From NCBI GenBank assembly GCA_947568835.1, contig OX387605.1, positions 24,369,775-24,433,774 of the forward strand: DNA of 64,000 nucleotides. Direction: 5' to 3'. Of this stretch, positions 35,997 through 48,900 are shown one piece after another. Below the pieces are notes generated by a model. That model was not told the origin of the DNA. It did no database searches and worked only from the letters and a program-made list of their open reading frames with translations. Origin of the DNA: Protonemura montana. Its lineage: Eukaryota > Arthropoda > Insecta > Plecoptera > Nemouridae. Numbering within the stretch: the stretch's first letter is position 1; each line of letters starts with the position of its first letter. The translations under genes and the position numbers were made by a program.

Positions 35997-36515
35997 TAAT
36001 TGATTATTGTGTTTAACGAAGCACTGTTTTGACAACAGGCCCTGCGGCACTGGTCGCATGGTGTCGATGAATGAGTGGATGATCACGAGGATGGTGATGA
36101 AGCTATCCTAGCCTAGAAGGGAGGAGGAGAAGCTCGGTGCCGGCACGAAGCCTATACTCACCAAGGGGACCGCCGGCTTAACGTTCCTTCCGAAGGACGG
36201 TACAACGCGAACAACAGGATTCCTCCACAAATCCATGCTGTCGAGAGGTTGATAAGCAAGGCGAATGAAGTTGCTGTACTAACTTTCATCCCTCCAACCT
36301 CTCTCCCGAACAGAACTGGTCATGTGTATGATGGTCACCCATCCAATACCTGACCAAGCGCAGTGTTGCTTAACTTTCATCCCTCCAACCTCTCTCCCAA
36401 ACAGAACTGGTCATGTGTATGATGGTCACCCATCCAATACCTGACTCAGCGCAGTGTTGCTTAACTTCGGTGTTCTAATGAGAACCAGTGTTCTCAACAC
36501 GCCAAACCGTTCGGT
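35997..36515 (-). mobile_element. 5S-derived SINE, near full length, with internal duplication
   Basis: On the minus strand the copy runs from the 5S-like head (about 36515) through the body (CTCTCGACAGCATGGATTTG, GTTAAGCCGG, GTGCCGGCACCG) to the tail at 35997, with TTCGTTAAACACAAT at the extreme end. A 91-bp direct duplication (starting at 36281 and again at 36372) has doubled the C-box part of the head together with the start of the body. Without the duplication the length agrees with the other long copies. Confidence 0.88.
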
Positions 36516-37761
36516 TGCATTTATAATTAATAAGAGTTCTATCGTTCAACTTTGTTCAATTGGTCGTTAACACTTAGGTAAATACTACAGAACAGCAGTT
36601 GCAAGTGAATCTTTTAAATTAAGTTGCTTGATACGAACGAAGCGATTCTAGCTGGTGGATTTTTTCTAAGCTTAGAAAACCCCGTCAGAAGTAAATTCCC
36701 TCGACAAACAGTAACAGAAATTTCACCCTCGTCCCATCATCCAGCAACGGCAAACACAACCAGCTCACACACCCAATCGCGTCGAAATCGGCGCCCATTC
36801 AGGCTGCCGTCGGTCTCGAGCGGCGACGTCGGCAATCTAGCGACGTCTCGACGCCCGCTCCCAAAGGCGTCGTTGCGTCCACGACGCACCGTACCGGAGT
36901 GAAATGAGAACAAACTACACGGTAACATTTCTTTCACGCCAACCTCTAGCGCGTGTGTATTCAGGTACAGGTCCCAGCTAAACAAGGCCCTCTTGGTGTC
37001 GCCGCCGTAGCGGTACGGAGGCTCGAGACGGGCGGCGGTGGAGGTAATATGGTAGCAGGTTGGGGTCGAACCCATCACGCTCATCTCGCCGTGACGTGAA
37101 AGCGGCAAACTAATAACATTTCACGGTGTTACGGTTTTGCGAATGAAGCTGGTGCCGCTGTACCCGAGAAGAGCTACGACTTGCTCGGGGCATAACCACC
37201 ATATGAACTCATCCTGCGGCACTTGCATACATTTTTGCGTCCCATATTCATAATTCATTGTTTATATTTACAATTTAACAAACAAATTATATTAGTTCGG
37301 CATTTGTTGGACATATTGCAGTCGAGGGAATGTTTTCAGCTAAAACCGTCCCAGTGGAATAGTGGGTAAACTTGCAGGATAACCAGAGCCAGACTAGTGG
37401 AAATAAATCTGAGACAAATTACTAGCTATTTGGCTGTTTGTCGGCCATTTTACTGGTGGTTAGGTTGGTAATTATATCCTGTGGACAGTGACCAGCCAAT
37501 TTCAAATTCGACTGGCATGCACCAAGTGTGCATAAGTTATGCCCAACAGGGCATAAGTATTTGCATCCAGCTTGCACCTGTCAGTGCAGGAATAGCCTTC
37601 TAGAGCGCCAATGTTTGAGAGATGACATTTTGATAAATTTCACATTTTCTTTTTTATTTTGCCTGCACTTTGATTCCAAATTGGGTGGTTCATTCTACAG
37701 TGCAAGAAGAAAAGTGTAAAAAGAATCGCCCCCGCTCCTCCGCGTGCAAAAAGTTCAGGTG
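36516..37761. other. Between two SINEs, no supported gene
   Basis: A minus-strand frame (36737-37108) reads through PYRYGGDTKRALFSWDLYLN, but I cannot connect it to any family. On the same strand GGGTTCGACCCC resembles a Pol III B box. It could be an old unclassified repeat. Nothing else is supported. Confidence 0.4.
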
Positions 37762-38215
37762 GTTGATTGTTTGATTGATTCATTTTTGGGGTTTAGCAAC
37801 GCACTGACTTGACACCTGCCCCTGTGCTACTGTTCTAATGACGCCGGTGAATGAGTAAACGATGGATTATGATGAACGTTAATCTAGTTTAGAAGGGAGG
37901 AGGGAAACCTCGGTGTTGACACGAAATATACTCTTTTCAAGAGCACCAAGACGACCACAAGCTAAACTTCCCTTCCGAAGGACGGTACAACTCGAACAAC
38001 AGGATTCCTCCACAAATTCTTGATGTCATATTAAGATTCATTGGCAAAGCAAAGAAAGCTGTTGTTCTAACATGTATTCCATCCAAACTCTCTCCCGAAC
38101 AGAACTGGTCATGAGTGTGATGGTCGCCCATCCAATACCTGACCCAGCGCAGTGTTCCTCAACTTCGGTAATCTCACGAGTGCAGGTGTTCCCAACAATT
38201 CAAATCTTTCGGTTC
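37762..38215 (-). mobile_element. 5S-derived SINE, near full length
   Basis: The minus-strand copy carries a 5S-like head (CACTGCGCTGGGTCAGGTAT, GGATGGGCGACC), the shared body (GTTCGGGAGAGAG, GGAGGAATCCTGTTGTTCGA) and a tail that includes GTTGCTAAACCCC and short ATC-rich repeats. It is moderately diverged from its neighbours. Confidence 0.85.
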
Positions 38216-39995
38216 GTCATCCTATTGAAGAAATACTTCTCGACGTATCTTTGTGAAAGCTCATTCGAATGTGGGTCAAAAATCTGTACAAATTCATCCT
38301 CTTTTTGGTTTCACCCGACATCCGTAACGAGATAATTACACCAAATTCCCTGTGAATAAAAGATGTCTGCTCTCTGCATGTTCACAATTTGTGCACAGAT
38401 TGTTAAAGTTTCAAACAATACGTGACGGAAGCACATTGCATATAAACACAAACCAATCGGCAATACTTCTTAATAATTCGAACAATTGATTTCCCGGCGT
38501 AATTCGCTCGCCGCAGCAGCGCGCCGCGGCGGTCACTACGTGCACTACAAAATGGATTCCCACGAGGCGCTCTCTGTGCACAACGTATCCACAAACTCGC
38601 ACGTGCCTTTTTTGATTATTGCATTGAATTTGAAATTTAGTTACAAAATGGAGCTGGCCGAGCATATTTATTTCCGTGAACACCATGGTTGCTCCGCACA
38701 AAAGGTACACCCCACCGCCGCCGCCACCGCAGCGGTCGATTCGGGGTGAATTGACGTCGGACGCTGCAAACAGCTCCGAGCAACCAATTATGACTATTTA
38801 TTTATTGAAGCTCCGACCAGCTCACTGCACCCTCACTCGCGAGCGGGGCCTGTCTGGTGTGTGTGTGTGTGTGACGGGGGAGGTGAGCTCAAGGTTGTTT
38901 TGTTTGTGGTGACCACCGTGCCTCCCAGACCCGCGTTGGCCCCGCGACCTCATCAGGTACGCAATGGCAGGCCATGGGCACCAGGTGCTGGTTTCCATCA
39001 TAATCACTGCCCACCACCCCGTGCTGTGCAGTCGAGCCCGTCCATGAATTAATTAGAAATCATTATGCATTCATCATCATGGTGATACAAGCTCATAAAT
39101 ATTTTATTCGCTCGAAATGCAAACAAACGATTGTTTTTTCGAAGCGTTGTTGTACCGCGAATTTAAATGGACGTTTATTTTTACACGCGTAGCGCGCGAA
39201 ACCTACGGCCATTTTAAATTGTCATCATTCGCCGAAAAAACTGTGTAATTTGCCCGCAAAATTACCTGGATGGTGATCTGCAGATCTCATCGCCAGCAGA
39301 ACCAAACATCGACATTAACATCGCTTCGTTTGATTTTAATTTCTAAATCAAATTGATTCCTGGAAATGAAAGGTCCGATTGCAAAATCGTTCGCTCTAAA
39401 TTTGTTCACCGAGCACAGCAAGCTGAAAGTCGGAGTTTTAGCACGGCCGGTATAGATATAAATTAATGCACTCACAAAACGTTACCCGCATTTTGTTTAA
39501 TTGTAGTAATTGAATTGTGCCTCTAGTATATCGAGAAACCATCATTACTTGTAGCTCTTGGGAAATGCACAGCGCGTTCAGTCATCGACAGAACCGAGCT
39601 CGGGCAGTCCTGAGTTTGAAGGCAATCGCTATGATGCGAGGTACCATTGCATCTGCTTCGGGCAGTTCGCTCGGCAGCGCTTCGGTGTCGAGTCAAAAAA
39701 TAATAAATAAAGGGGGAACGATTCCACGAATCAGAAGCACAGAAAAACGTGGCATACAGTTCTGTCAGTACCGTTCATCCAAGTGACGGTATCAGAACAC
39801 CACGCAATGGGTGCAGGTGAAATCCAAGCGAACAGCCGGAGTACGGCCGAGCAGGCAAACGTGGTATGGCATGGCATGGTTTGGACAAAATTTACTAAAT
39901 TATTACATTCATTATTAGATCCAAGTCGCTTCATTGCAATGATTTGTTTGTGTTCTCATCACCAGCGATCCGCAACAAAGCTATCAACTATATCA
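38216..39995. other. Intergenic, no supported gene
   Basis: An AT-rich tract with a (TG)n repeat near 38857-38875 and a CCG-rich patch near 38710. Open frames are short and unrelated to known proteins. Confidence 0.6.
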
Positions 39996-40385
39996 CCGGA
40001 CGGTTTGCCGTGTTAAAAACACCGGTCCTCGTGAGATTACCGAAGTTAAGTAACACTGCGCTGGGTCAGTTATTGGTTGGGAGTCCATCAACACTCGTGA
40101 CGGATTCTTTCCGGGAGAGTGGAGTTACAACTCCCTCAACGGCTTCACAAGTCTTGCTAATCAATCTCTTGAAAGGTTCGCTGGTAGTTCACACTGTCAA
40201 CAGGATCAAGCTACGTGCTGGCACCGTGTTTTCCTCCTCCTTTTAGGCTAAGTTAGATTTATCATTATCTATTTTATCACCCGCTAATTCACTGAAGCCA
40301 TTAAACCAGCGTCACAGCACCTGTTTTCTAGGCGGTGCGTCGTTGAACCCCACGAATCAATTCATAAATCAATCATTCAAAATAA
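39996..40385 (+). mobile_element. 5S-derived SINE, near full length
   Basis: Starts with ACACCGGTCCTCGTGAGATT and GAAGTTAAGTAACACTGCGC, followed by a diverged C-box region, then TATCAATCTCTTGAAAG and GTGCTGGCACCG. The tail is GTGCGTCGTTGAACCCC plus AATC-type repeats. It shows the clearest 3' tail of the family in this window. Confidence 0.85.
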
Positions 40386-41317
40386 TCATTATTTCTTCAC
40401 ATTGGATTACGGGTGGCCTGCATTTTCTTTAATCTTACGATGTTGATCGAATAACGCAAAGAAAAGCTGCAGCGTCAGCAGCGCAAAGAGAGATCACAAT
40501 CTGCGACAACGGTAGCCGCGAGAGGCGTTTAGGTACCTACTTATCTTTGACGGCGACCGGATTCATTATTCAGCAAGCAATTTTCTGTAATGTTCGTCGC
40601 TCTGAGAACAAGTCTGCGAAAAACGTCTCAAAAAAGAAAACTTTTGCACGAAAAAAAAACAGTGTCGATATCAAGCTTTCCGGGATTATCACATTTCTAG
40701 GCATAGATTCAATCATGCAGCCAGACATTCTTGGCTAAGATTTCATTTCTGTTTCGATTTCGCGGGTTTATCGAAGAGTTTTATTCCCAAAACAGAAACG
40801 CTTGGCTCAGCTAAAGGAAGACGTCGCAAAGTGTAGTTCGAGTTTTATCGCTTCATTCCTATCTGCACAATGCTCGCGATTGACACGTGTCAAGCCCCGC
40901 GACGAGACCGAGTCTCCTTGATTCGTCTACCAGCCGCTACCGGCTTATTGGCGCCACTTGCCGCACCCTCTGCTCTGGCTCATCTGCATTGAAGACACTG
41001 TGGTAAGGTTGCAAAGTGAGCGAAAAAACTGAATAATACAAAGTAGTATAACATCGTCTCTTTTTCGGGTGACGCCGCCGCCCACCCCCACCCATGCCTC
41101 CCTCCACCGGAAAGGAAGCGTCGTCCCAGCGGCAGGATCATGAATGTTGCACGTGTTTCTTGTGTAGATCTCAGATGTTCTTAGGATGCTGCCGAATAAG
41201 ACATCTGCGACAAATGAATAGTAAAAAGTGAAACAGCTTGCCAGTGACTAACTCGTCGTAGAACTGTGGAGAGACGGACGTCCCTATTTCCGATGCGACA
41301 GATTCATCTTCAAGCAA
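40386..41317. other. Intergenic, no supported gene
   Basis: No repeat or coding region was recognised. The end of a minus-strand frame that passes through the 106-bp minisatellite extends to about 41171. Confidence 0.5.
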
Positions 41318-41366
41318 AGGCGATCGTGACAGGCGATCGTGACAGGCGATCGTGACAGGCGATCGG
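41318..41366 (+). repeat. 13-bp tandem repeat, about four copies
   Basis: AGGCGATCGTGAC is repeated three times plus a partial fourth copy, immediately before the larger minisatellite. Confidence 0.9.
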
Positions 41367-41431
41367 AGGTCACGCTTCGTGACCTCGAACAATATTTCTT
41401 TCACAATTGACTTGACTTTTTTTGTTTTCAA

Positions 41432-42067
41432 ATCGGTATGCTCTATTGGGGGTATTTTATAAACAGGACGTGGCCGTACCTCTAGATCCACGTCCCGGGA
41501 CCGGGTGCCCACCTGAAGATGGTGCGCGCTATCAGACATCGGTATGTTCTATTGGAGGTATTTTAGAAACAGGACGTGGCCGTACCTCAAGATCCACGTC
41601 CCGGGACCGGGTGCCCACCTGAAGATGGTGCGCGCTATCAGACATCGGTATGTTCTATTGGAGGTATTTTAGAAACAGGACGTGGCCGTACCTCAAGATC
41701 CACGTCCCGGGACCGGATGCCCACCTGAAGATGGTGCGCGCTATCAGACATCGGTATGTTCTATTGGAGGTATTTTAGAAACAGGACGTGGCCGTACCTC
41801 TAGATCCACGTCCCGGGACCGGATGCCCACCTGAAGATGGTGCGCGCTATCAGACATCGGTATGTTCTATTGGAGGTATTTTAGAAACAGGACGTGGCCG
41901 TACCTCAAGATCCACGTCCCGGGACCGGATGCCCACCTGAAGATGGTGCGCGCTATCAGACATCGGTATGTTCTATTGGAGGTATTTTAGAAACAGGACG
42001 TGGCCGTACCTCAAGATCCACGTCCCGGGACTGGGTGCCCACCTGAAGATGGTGCGCGCTATCAGAC
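41432..42067. repeat. Minisatellite, six copies of a 106-bp unit
   Basis: Units begin at about 41432, 41538, 41644, 41750, 41856 and 41962 with ATCGGTATGTTCTATTGG and end GTGCGCGCTATCAGAC. They differ at only a few positions (CTCAAG/CTCTAG, GGGTGC/GGATGC). Near-identity implies recent expansion or homogenisation. On the minus strand the unit reads SDSAHHLQVGT..PIEHTD. Because 106 is not a multiple of three, this reading does not continue from one unit to the next. Confidence 0.95.
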
Positions 42068-42178
42068 GAACAGTTCGCTTCAAAACTGTTGTAGCAGTCA
42101 TCGAAACTAAACGCCGAATTAATGTCCATCTTACGAACATTCGAAATGTTTCCTATAGTCGAAGTGTTTCGTAAAGTA

Positions 42179-42248
42179 GAACATGACATGACATGACATG
42201 ACATTACATGACCTAACATAACATAACATAACATATAACAAATAAACA
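42179..42248 (+). repeat. ACATG/ACATA pentamer array
   Basis: ACATG units repeated in tandem drift into ACATA and AACAT variants, then AAATAAAC. This simple repeat lies about 110 bp after the 106-bp minisatellite. Confidence 0.9.
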
Positions 42249-42363
42249 TAACGTAAGGACAACCTCGAAAAATTGGCGTTTTTTCGTTACAAATAATTGG
42301 TTAGTTAGTAATAAACGCCAATTTGCTCGGGATTTTATTTCAGAAAATACAAAATACGTTTTC

Positions 42364-42500
42364 TATTATTATAATCACTATGACAAACGTCTCAAAAATT
42401 GATGCCCAAACGGGGACATAGTTTGGGCATCTATTTTTGAGACGTTTGTAGTGTTCATAATAATAAAATACCCCGTGCATTACAAGCGTTTGCAATTTAA
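42364..42500 (+). mobile_element. Short palindromic member of the GTCTC foldback family
   Basis: ACGTCTCAAAAATTGATGCC faces GGGCATCTATTTTTGAGACG across a short centre, flanked by TATTATTATAATCACTA and TAGTGTTCATAATAATAAAA, then the one-sided tail TACAAGCGTTTGCAATTT. Like the intron 2 copy, it keeps only the outermost end of the tRNA-like module. Confidence 0.8.
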
Positions 42501-42775
42501 ATCAGTAGATTTCATCTACAAAATACGGTACTTTTTGAGTTATTGCCCCTGATTATTTTATTTAGATGCATTTAGGAAGCTTGAACTATGTAATTGTTAT
42601 AATTTTGTGTGGTTCTTTTGTTATCGGAAAATTGTCAGGACTGCTCTTACCCTTGATAAAGTAACAGGTACAAGTTACGAAAAGTTGGAAAATTTAGTTG
42701 TTCTTCACCTAGCATTCAAAACCCAGTTGAAATAGTTTGTGTTAAAGTTGCTGTAAATCACAAATGTTTTGTTTC

Positions 42776-42900
42776 ACCCCTATAACCTCTCTCTCAAATA
42801 GAATTGGTAATGTGTTTAATAGTCACCCATCCAAAACCTGAGCCAGCGTAGTGTTGTTTAACATCGGTGATCTCACGAGAACCAGTGTTTCCAACACGAT
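42776..42900 (-). mobile_element. 5S-derived SINE fragment (head and start of body)
   Basis: The minus strand gives GTGTTGGAAACACTGGTTCT, GTTAAACAACACTACGC and GGATGGGTGACTATTAAAC, then GAGAGAGGTTATAGGGGTG, where it stops. It is a 5' part of the family without the distal body or tail. Confidence 0.85.
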
Positions 42901-45900
42901 TTGGACCTCGTTGGAGAGAAACAAGGAAGCGCTCAGTGCCCTGCGCATTGCGCACACATTTGATGGTAACGACGCGCCGGGCACTTCTATCTCGCTGGAA
43001 CTTTGCGGCTCTTGGAACACTCGGCCTCGGAGAACAGCATCTACATGAACCATTAGCACCCTCTTTAAGGTAGTGTCGGCAGCGCGCGGCGAGGTGGTAG
43101 GGGGAGAGGCACGACAAGAGGCACATCGAGCTAATAGCGGCCCCCAAATGGAGTTTTCCTCTCAACCGCGACATGCCCGCAACGCGTTATTATTTCGTTT
43201 AATGCGTTTTAATAATGAATCACCAAAGTAGGAAAATATGTTTCATGTAAACGTGGCCTATCCTGTGTGTCGGCAAGTATACATGGCAAGCGCGCCTGGT
43301 TTACCTACCTTTAGAGCAACGTGCACTGCCTTTGTCGTACGCGCCGAACCGCCACCGCAGCGCGCGGCGCGTGTAAACAAACGTCGCCGTCGTGTTGTTA
43401 TTATATTTTGCGTGCGTGGCGCCCGAGGATGTAATTCCAGGCCAAATGCGAACCATTACCAGACATGCCTGGCTCCCGTCTGGATGAGTGCTCGTGCCTC
43501 GTGCTGCCGGCGATGCGCCCTATTTGCCGGGACGCCGACACAGAGTAATACAGCTTGATAACGCTAAGTAACCCAAAACAATTTTTACTCGCTCATTTAC
43601 TATTGTTTGCCATGGCAAGCCAGCGGTGTACGAGCGCAGACTTTTGTGAGGCTAATTTCTATTTAGATTACTATTTTACTTAACAAGAATTCCACTTCCC
43701 CTGGATGGATTTATCTAGTTTGTTAATCTTAATTTAAATTGGGATGCCAACTGATGCGGTTTGGAATCCCCGTGGCTGACGGTTTTCTGGCTGGGATGAG
43801 CGCTATTCGGCGTTACGCCAACCGCTCGTATGCTCGTGTGTAGGCGTGTGGGAAGCTGTGCACGCTAATTGAAAGATCCATCCGCACGGCATCGCAGCAA
43901 AGTGGCAGCCGAGTCGTTTCGGGGTTTACGCTGCACCGCGCAGTGCTTTGTGCTGGTGAACACCTCCGCCCGTACAATCACACCGCTTCATTTCCCGCGG
44001 CGCGCGCGACGTCTCCTTCCCGGCGTCGTTGCCGGCGTCCCGGCACGTCTGGCATCCATTCAGGAAACAGATATCGCGGTAATGCCGCTCGCCACAATAC
44101 GCTCTGCCCGGCGCTAACGACGCCGACGCCAACGCCGACGTCTCGAAGCGCCCTTTCGGTCGACGACACTATAAGCCGGAAGTGGCTGACGATCGGCGCC
44201 CAGCGGAAGGAACCTGAGTTTTATGTGCATCCTCCACGTGAAAGTTTGGCCTCGGCTAAACGATGTCCTGGTGTTGGTACTCTCGGGGCTTTCGAGGCGA
44301 GGACGGTGCCTGTGATCGGCGGGGGTCGCAGTGGTGTCCACGGGAAACATTCCACGAGTCGAGCCCCCTGCTAATTGATTTCTCCGGGGATTTGAGGACA
44401 ATTACGCGCGCCCCCTAGCACATCTGATGCGCTTCTGTAACCTCCGCCCCCCCCCCCCCATTTCCCTCCCCTCTTTCCACGGCACGTGAGCGATGGGAGA
44501 AAGGAGTCATGGTATTGTGTACCTAAATATTGATGCGATGAAGTTATGAATAATTTCTGCAGCGGCTGCCGGCCGAGGAGCTAAGACCTTGCAATCCTCC
44601 GTTTACGAAGGCGTATAAATAATAAGACGCGCGGGTAACCGGAGCCGCAAATGAGGACGGTCTTAAATGGTCGCTACGCGGTCTGCAAGACGTCGGCGTC
44701 GTGGTGCGGCGTCGCGGCGGCGAAACCAGGGTATACTGTGAGGCTAATGAAAGGTGATCCCTCGCTCAGTTTTCCAGACTATAGATCCTTATACTTTTAA
44801 TGGAAGACAATTAAATCTTAATTATACATTGAATAGTAAACGTAAAACAAAGAAAAATAAAGGAACGCAGTTCAATTTTGCAGAGAAGGAAAAACAAAGA
44901 TTTCTGGGCCGCAATTTCCCATCCGCGAGTTTCATATTGTCTTGATTTCTTTTGTTTTAGAGACAGAATGAGAAAATTCAAAAATAAATTGAAAGAAGGC
45001 CTATATATAGGTACGAGTATATAAGTAAGCCTCTCGGCTAAATTAAATTATTTTCTTTGACATTTTTCTTTGGGGTATACATGTTTGCTCAAGAGAAACT
45101 TGGGCCAGCTTTTCCAATGGTTGACTTAACTATATTATTATGTTCCATTTCGGGTGGACGATGGCGCGGTAGGGGTGGGAAGGGGGAGAACGAGGGCAAG
45201 TTTAAACTGGCCTTTGCTTTCGCATATTTACCAAACTTTTATTGCCGGCAGAATCGCAGCCGGAATCTCTGCATCGCCGCGATCTGTGCGCAGCACGTTC
45301 CCGCGCACGGCCGGGCTTCGCGAGCGAAAGACAATGCTATCAGCCCGTAACAAAGTGTGTACAACTCATGGGACTTATAACTCTCCTCTCGGTGAATTGC
45401 CGGCGTCGTCTCGGCACTCGCAGTTTCAGATTGCACCGGCCATCCCGATGCCGACGCCGGCGCTGGTGCTGGCAACGCTCGGCGGCGCTGCACTAATACA
45501 AATCTCGGCGGCGGGCGACGCTAAATCACCGGCGTCGGCACGAGACCGAATTACCGAATCCCCTAATTAAGCGACGAACCATCGCGCCGGCGCCATTCTT
45601 TGGAGACCCGTCGTCAGAGACCGACGAGGACAGGAAAAAACACAATCAATTATTCAAAAGTTTATATCTTAAAGATCTTGAATTAATGCCGCTCCGCACT
45701 ATTATTTGAGGACGTGTGGAAACTGTAAAAGACCTCGCTATTCGCATACATCGTTTCGACCTAGTTCGGCAGAACAACGAGTTACACCAAACTATTCCGC
45801 TGCAACGACAAAACATAGGTGTCACAAAAGCAACACTTACGCTTTGTGATTGATATACACTTGTGATAATAACACACATCATTTATCCTCCACATATACG

Positions 45901-48900
45901 TTTTTACCTCTTGACTTGACATGTGATGCTGTGGCCACGTCAATGTATCCCGCCTTTATATTCTAGCGTATGCTGTTTGACTTCACAATTGATGCCCGCT
46001 GATAATGCCAAAGATTTACATGGCAATGCAGCGCCTGGATTAGCGCACGTCACGCGTGGAGTTCTTTGGGCTTAGCGCGTTGCCGACAGCGTTGGCAATA
46101 TCCCTCTATGACCAGGCCGCTTCAGCTGTCACCCTCGAATTATCTGACACTTCAATAATTATAGTCGCATTAGCCGGGACGCGTGGCACGATAAATTGAC
46201 CGGTATTACTCAAGCAAAGCTAGGTGTGTGGCCGTTGGGGCGCATGGGAGCTGGGGTGTTTCGGCGAAGGCTCACCTCTCGCTCACGCGCTAGCCGCAAC
46301 AAAGTTTCGCCATAATGCCGGCTGTCAGCTCGCGCCATAGGGCGGGCTTAGCGTTCAACGGCCAGGAGATTTCGCGACAGCAAAATGCTAGAGAGCATTA
46401 GAGTACATAATGGTAAAATGAAGAAGATTCGGGACATGAGTCGGTTAGTTGGGAAATAAAGTGCAGATTGGTAGACGATAAGTGGTATTTGGTCCGTTGC
46501 AAAGTACATTCTGCGATCAGCTAACCAAAAACTCCTATTGTGCTAATCAGAGGTATATCGACTCAAACAAAATAAAGATAATAGAGCACAATTTTCTAAA
46601 AATTCTCGAAAATTCTCGTACTTTGTGAAGCACTTCACCTTAAAGCCTTGGGCTCAAGCTGGCGCCTTTCAAGAGCGGGTGGTGTCACGTTGCACGCACG
46701 AATTGGCACATCCTGCGACGACGTGTTTGCACGACGTACAATGCAAAAGAAAATACATATTATTACGCATAATAACGTCTAAGTAATCGAATTTACCAGT
46801 GTAATTTGCGTCAGGAAGCCACCGAATGCCAAACGCGAGGGCGCGTGGGGCTAGCGCATGACGGCGTCGACGTTCGACGCTAGAATTTCAATGGCGAATC
46901 GATGCGCACATTATTGAGATATCTTGTTTTATAATACGTTTCCCGTCCTCCTCTCGCATCCTCCGAACGAGCTGGGAGTCGTTTAGCTCGTACCACCATG
47001 CTTAAGTATTACTTCGTCATAGATATCGTTTTCTTGGATCAATTTCATCCCCCGCTCGACTCTGCTCCCACAGCGACGCTTTGTTCGAAACACAGGAGCG
47101 CTCGAGGTGAACTACAATTTAATTTCGATACCTACTTGCAATTGGACCGCCATGTTTTATAGCCCCGCGGAGGCAGATGACAAAAACAGTCTCGAATGAC
47201 AAAAGAAAATAATGTTTGAAAATTGGATGCCACGGCATCTACATTTCATTTAGAAATTTTCCGATAATTTCCCAGGCGCCGACGATCGGTACGATGAGAC
47301 ACCTTCGCCGAGTCCCTCGTCAAATTCGCGTCAAGTTCTGCTCACATTTCTCTCTCCTCTACAAAACAAAGCAACAGATTGTCCAGAAGGAGAGAGCCCC
47401 GGTTAAAAAAAAAGCTCCTCTTCATCCCAGAGCTATTTTTTACAGCAAATATAAACAGTTTATGAATGGCAAAAAGGGGCCGGCTAATTAATACTAAATC
47501 ATCTCTGTAGCTTTCAAGTCGGGGTCCCGGGAGTCAGTCCCGGTGGCAATAACTCACGTCCCGCCTGTCACGTGCTACTTTTAAAACGGTGCATTTTCTC
47601 ATAATGCTGATTGTGTTAACGAAGTGCCGCGTCGCGTCGGGAGGTCACGTGACGACGTCGTCCCTTTTATCATCGCCGTGCTGCGCGAGGAGATGTCGTT
47701 GACAGATTAGCTTCATTGCGCCGCGACGCCGACGCCACGGCTCGTGCATCGCGAACGGCACTCGCGAATTACCGGCTATCGACAAGCGCCCGTGGCTCGA
47801 ATTCCGACGAGATCCAAACAAATACTTTCGCAGTCGAACGGTGTCAGAAAAAGGTTGAATTATTGATAGTACGAACCGATGTGGTCTTTGACACTCTTCA
47901 GAACTTTAAAGACAAATTTTCGGTCGCAGGAGGGTGGATATTTTGAAATCATATCGGAAAGGAAAATCACATTAAATTTGATAATTTAATGTGAGCAGAA
48001 AGACTCGGTTATAACATTGCTTTTACGATGCCAACTGAATGGCAAGATTAAACAGAAAGCTTCTTCCCAGTTGCTCGAAACCATTTAACTGCACAAAAGA
48101 TGTGAGTTGATTTTTTGCATCCTCCAAGAAATGTGTCTTTATCTGAAGGTGAGACTTGACGTCCCAAGATCAAGGCCAAAACTCAAGGCCACTTTGCCAA
48201 GAACAACGACGCCTGAGGCAACGACGCCTCTTCAACGACGCCTACTCAACAAAGGTACTAACGAGGAAAACGAGAAAGTCGTGACGTTCAGGGAGCTAGT
48301 GGCTACCTACGTTTCCAACCAACTACACGGCATCCCAACGTGGCTTTCAATGGCTTGATGACTTCCTGGATTATCTAGCGAACTGATTATTTTTACCTAA
48401 CCTATTCACAAAACCCAGGAAGTAAAATTGTATCATCGAATCTGCCTCAAACTTTCCACAATTGCCTTGACTATTTTTCATTTCCATGAAATGAAAATCT
48501 TTTGTCTCGCGAGCGTTATTTTTCCCCACCATTTTCTCGAAGATCCGAGGCGTTCTAGTTTGACGCATGAACGATGCCAGCCATCTTGTAATCATTCCAC
48601 GGGATCGGCATTATCCCCGGCCTCTTGGCACCGTGACGTGACAAGCAGCACCCTCTTCCCGAGATGGTCACGAACACGCATTGTACTCGCTAATAAATTC
48701 CAACAAGCTGTATTAGTCTATGTAGATTCTCTGAAAGTGCGTCCTGAATTTCAAGCATTTAACACAATATTAAACACAACGGAGAACGCACACAAAATAC
48801 ATCAACTGAATTACGAATGGAATTCATTATCTCCGTTGCTAAGCTCCCGTGAAACGCACTCTTTGCGCTCTTAAATCTTTGTCAGCGAACTTAAATATTT

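Noticed and set aside
36737-37108. Minus-strand frame of about 120 codons between two SINEs
   Set aside because: No recognisable domain; it lies in repeat-rich DNA with a B-box-like site, so an old repeat is more likely than a gene.
47216-47491. Lys-rich open frame of about 90 codons
   Set aside because: AT-rich low-complexity reading with no domain, start context or splice support.
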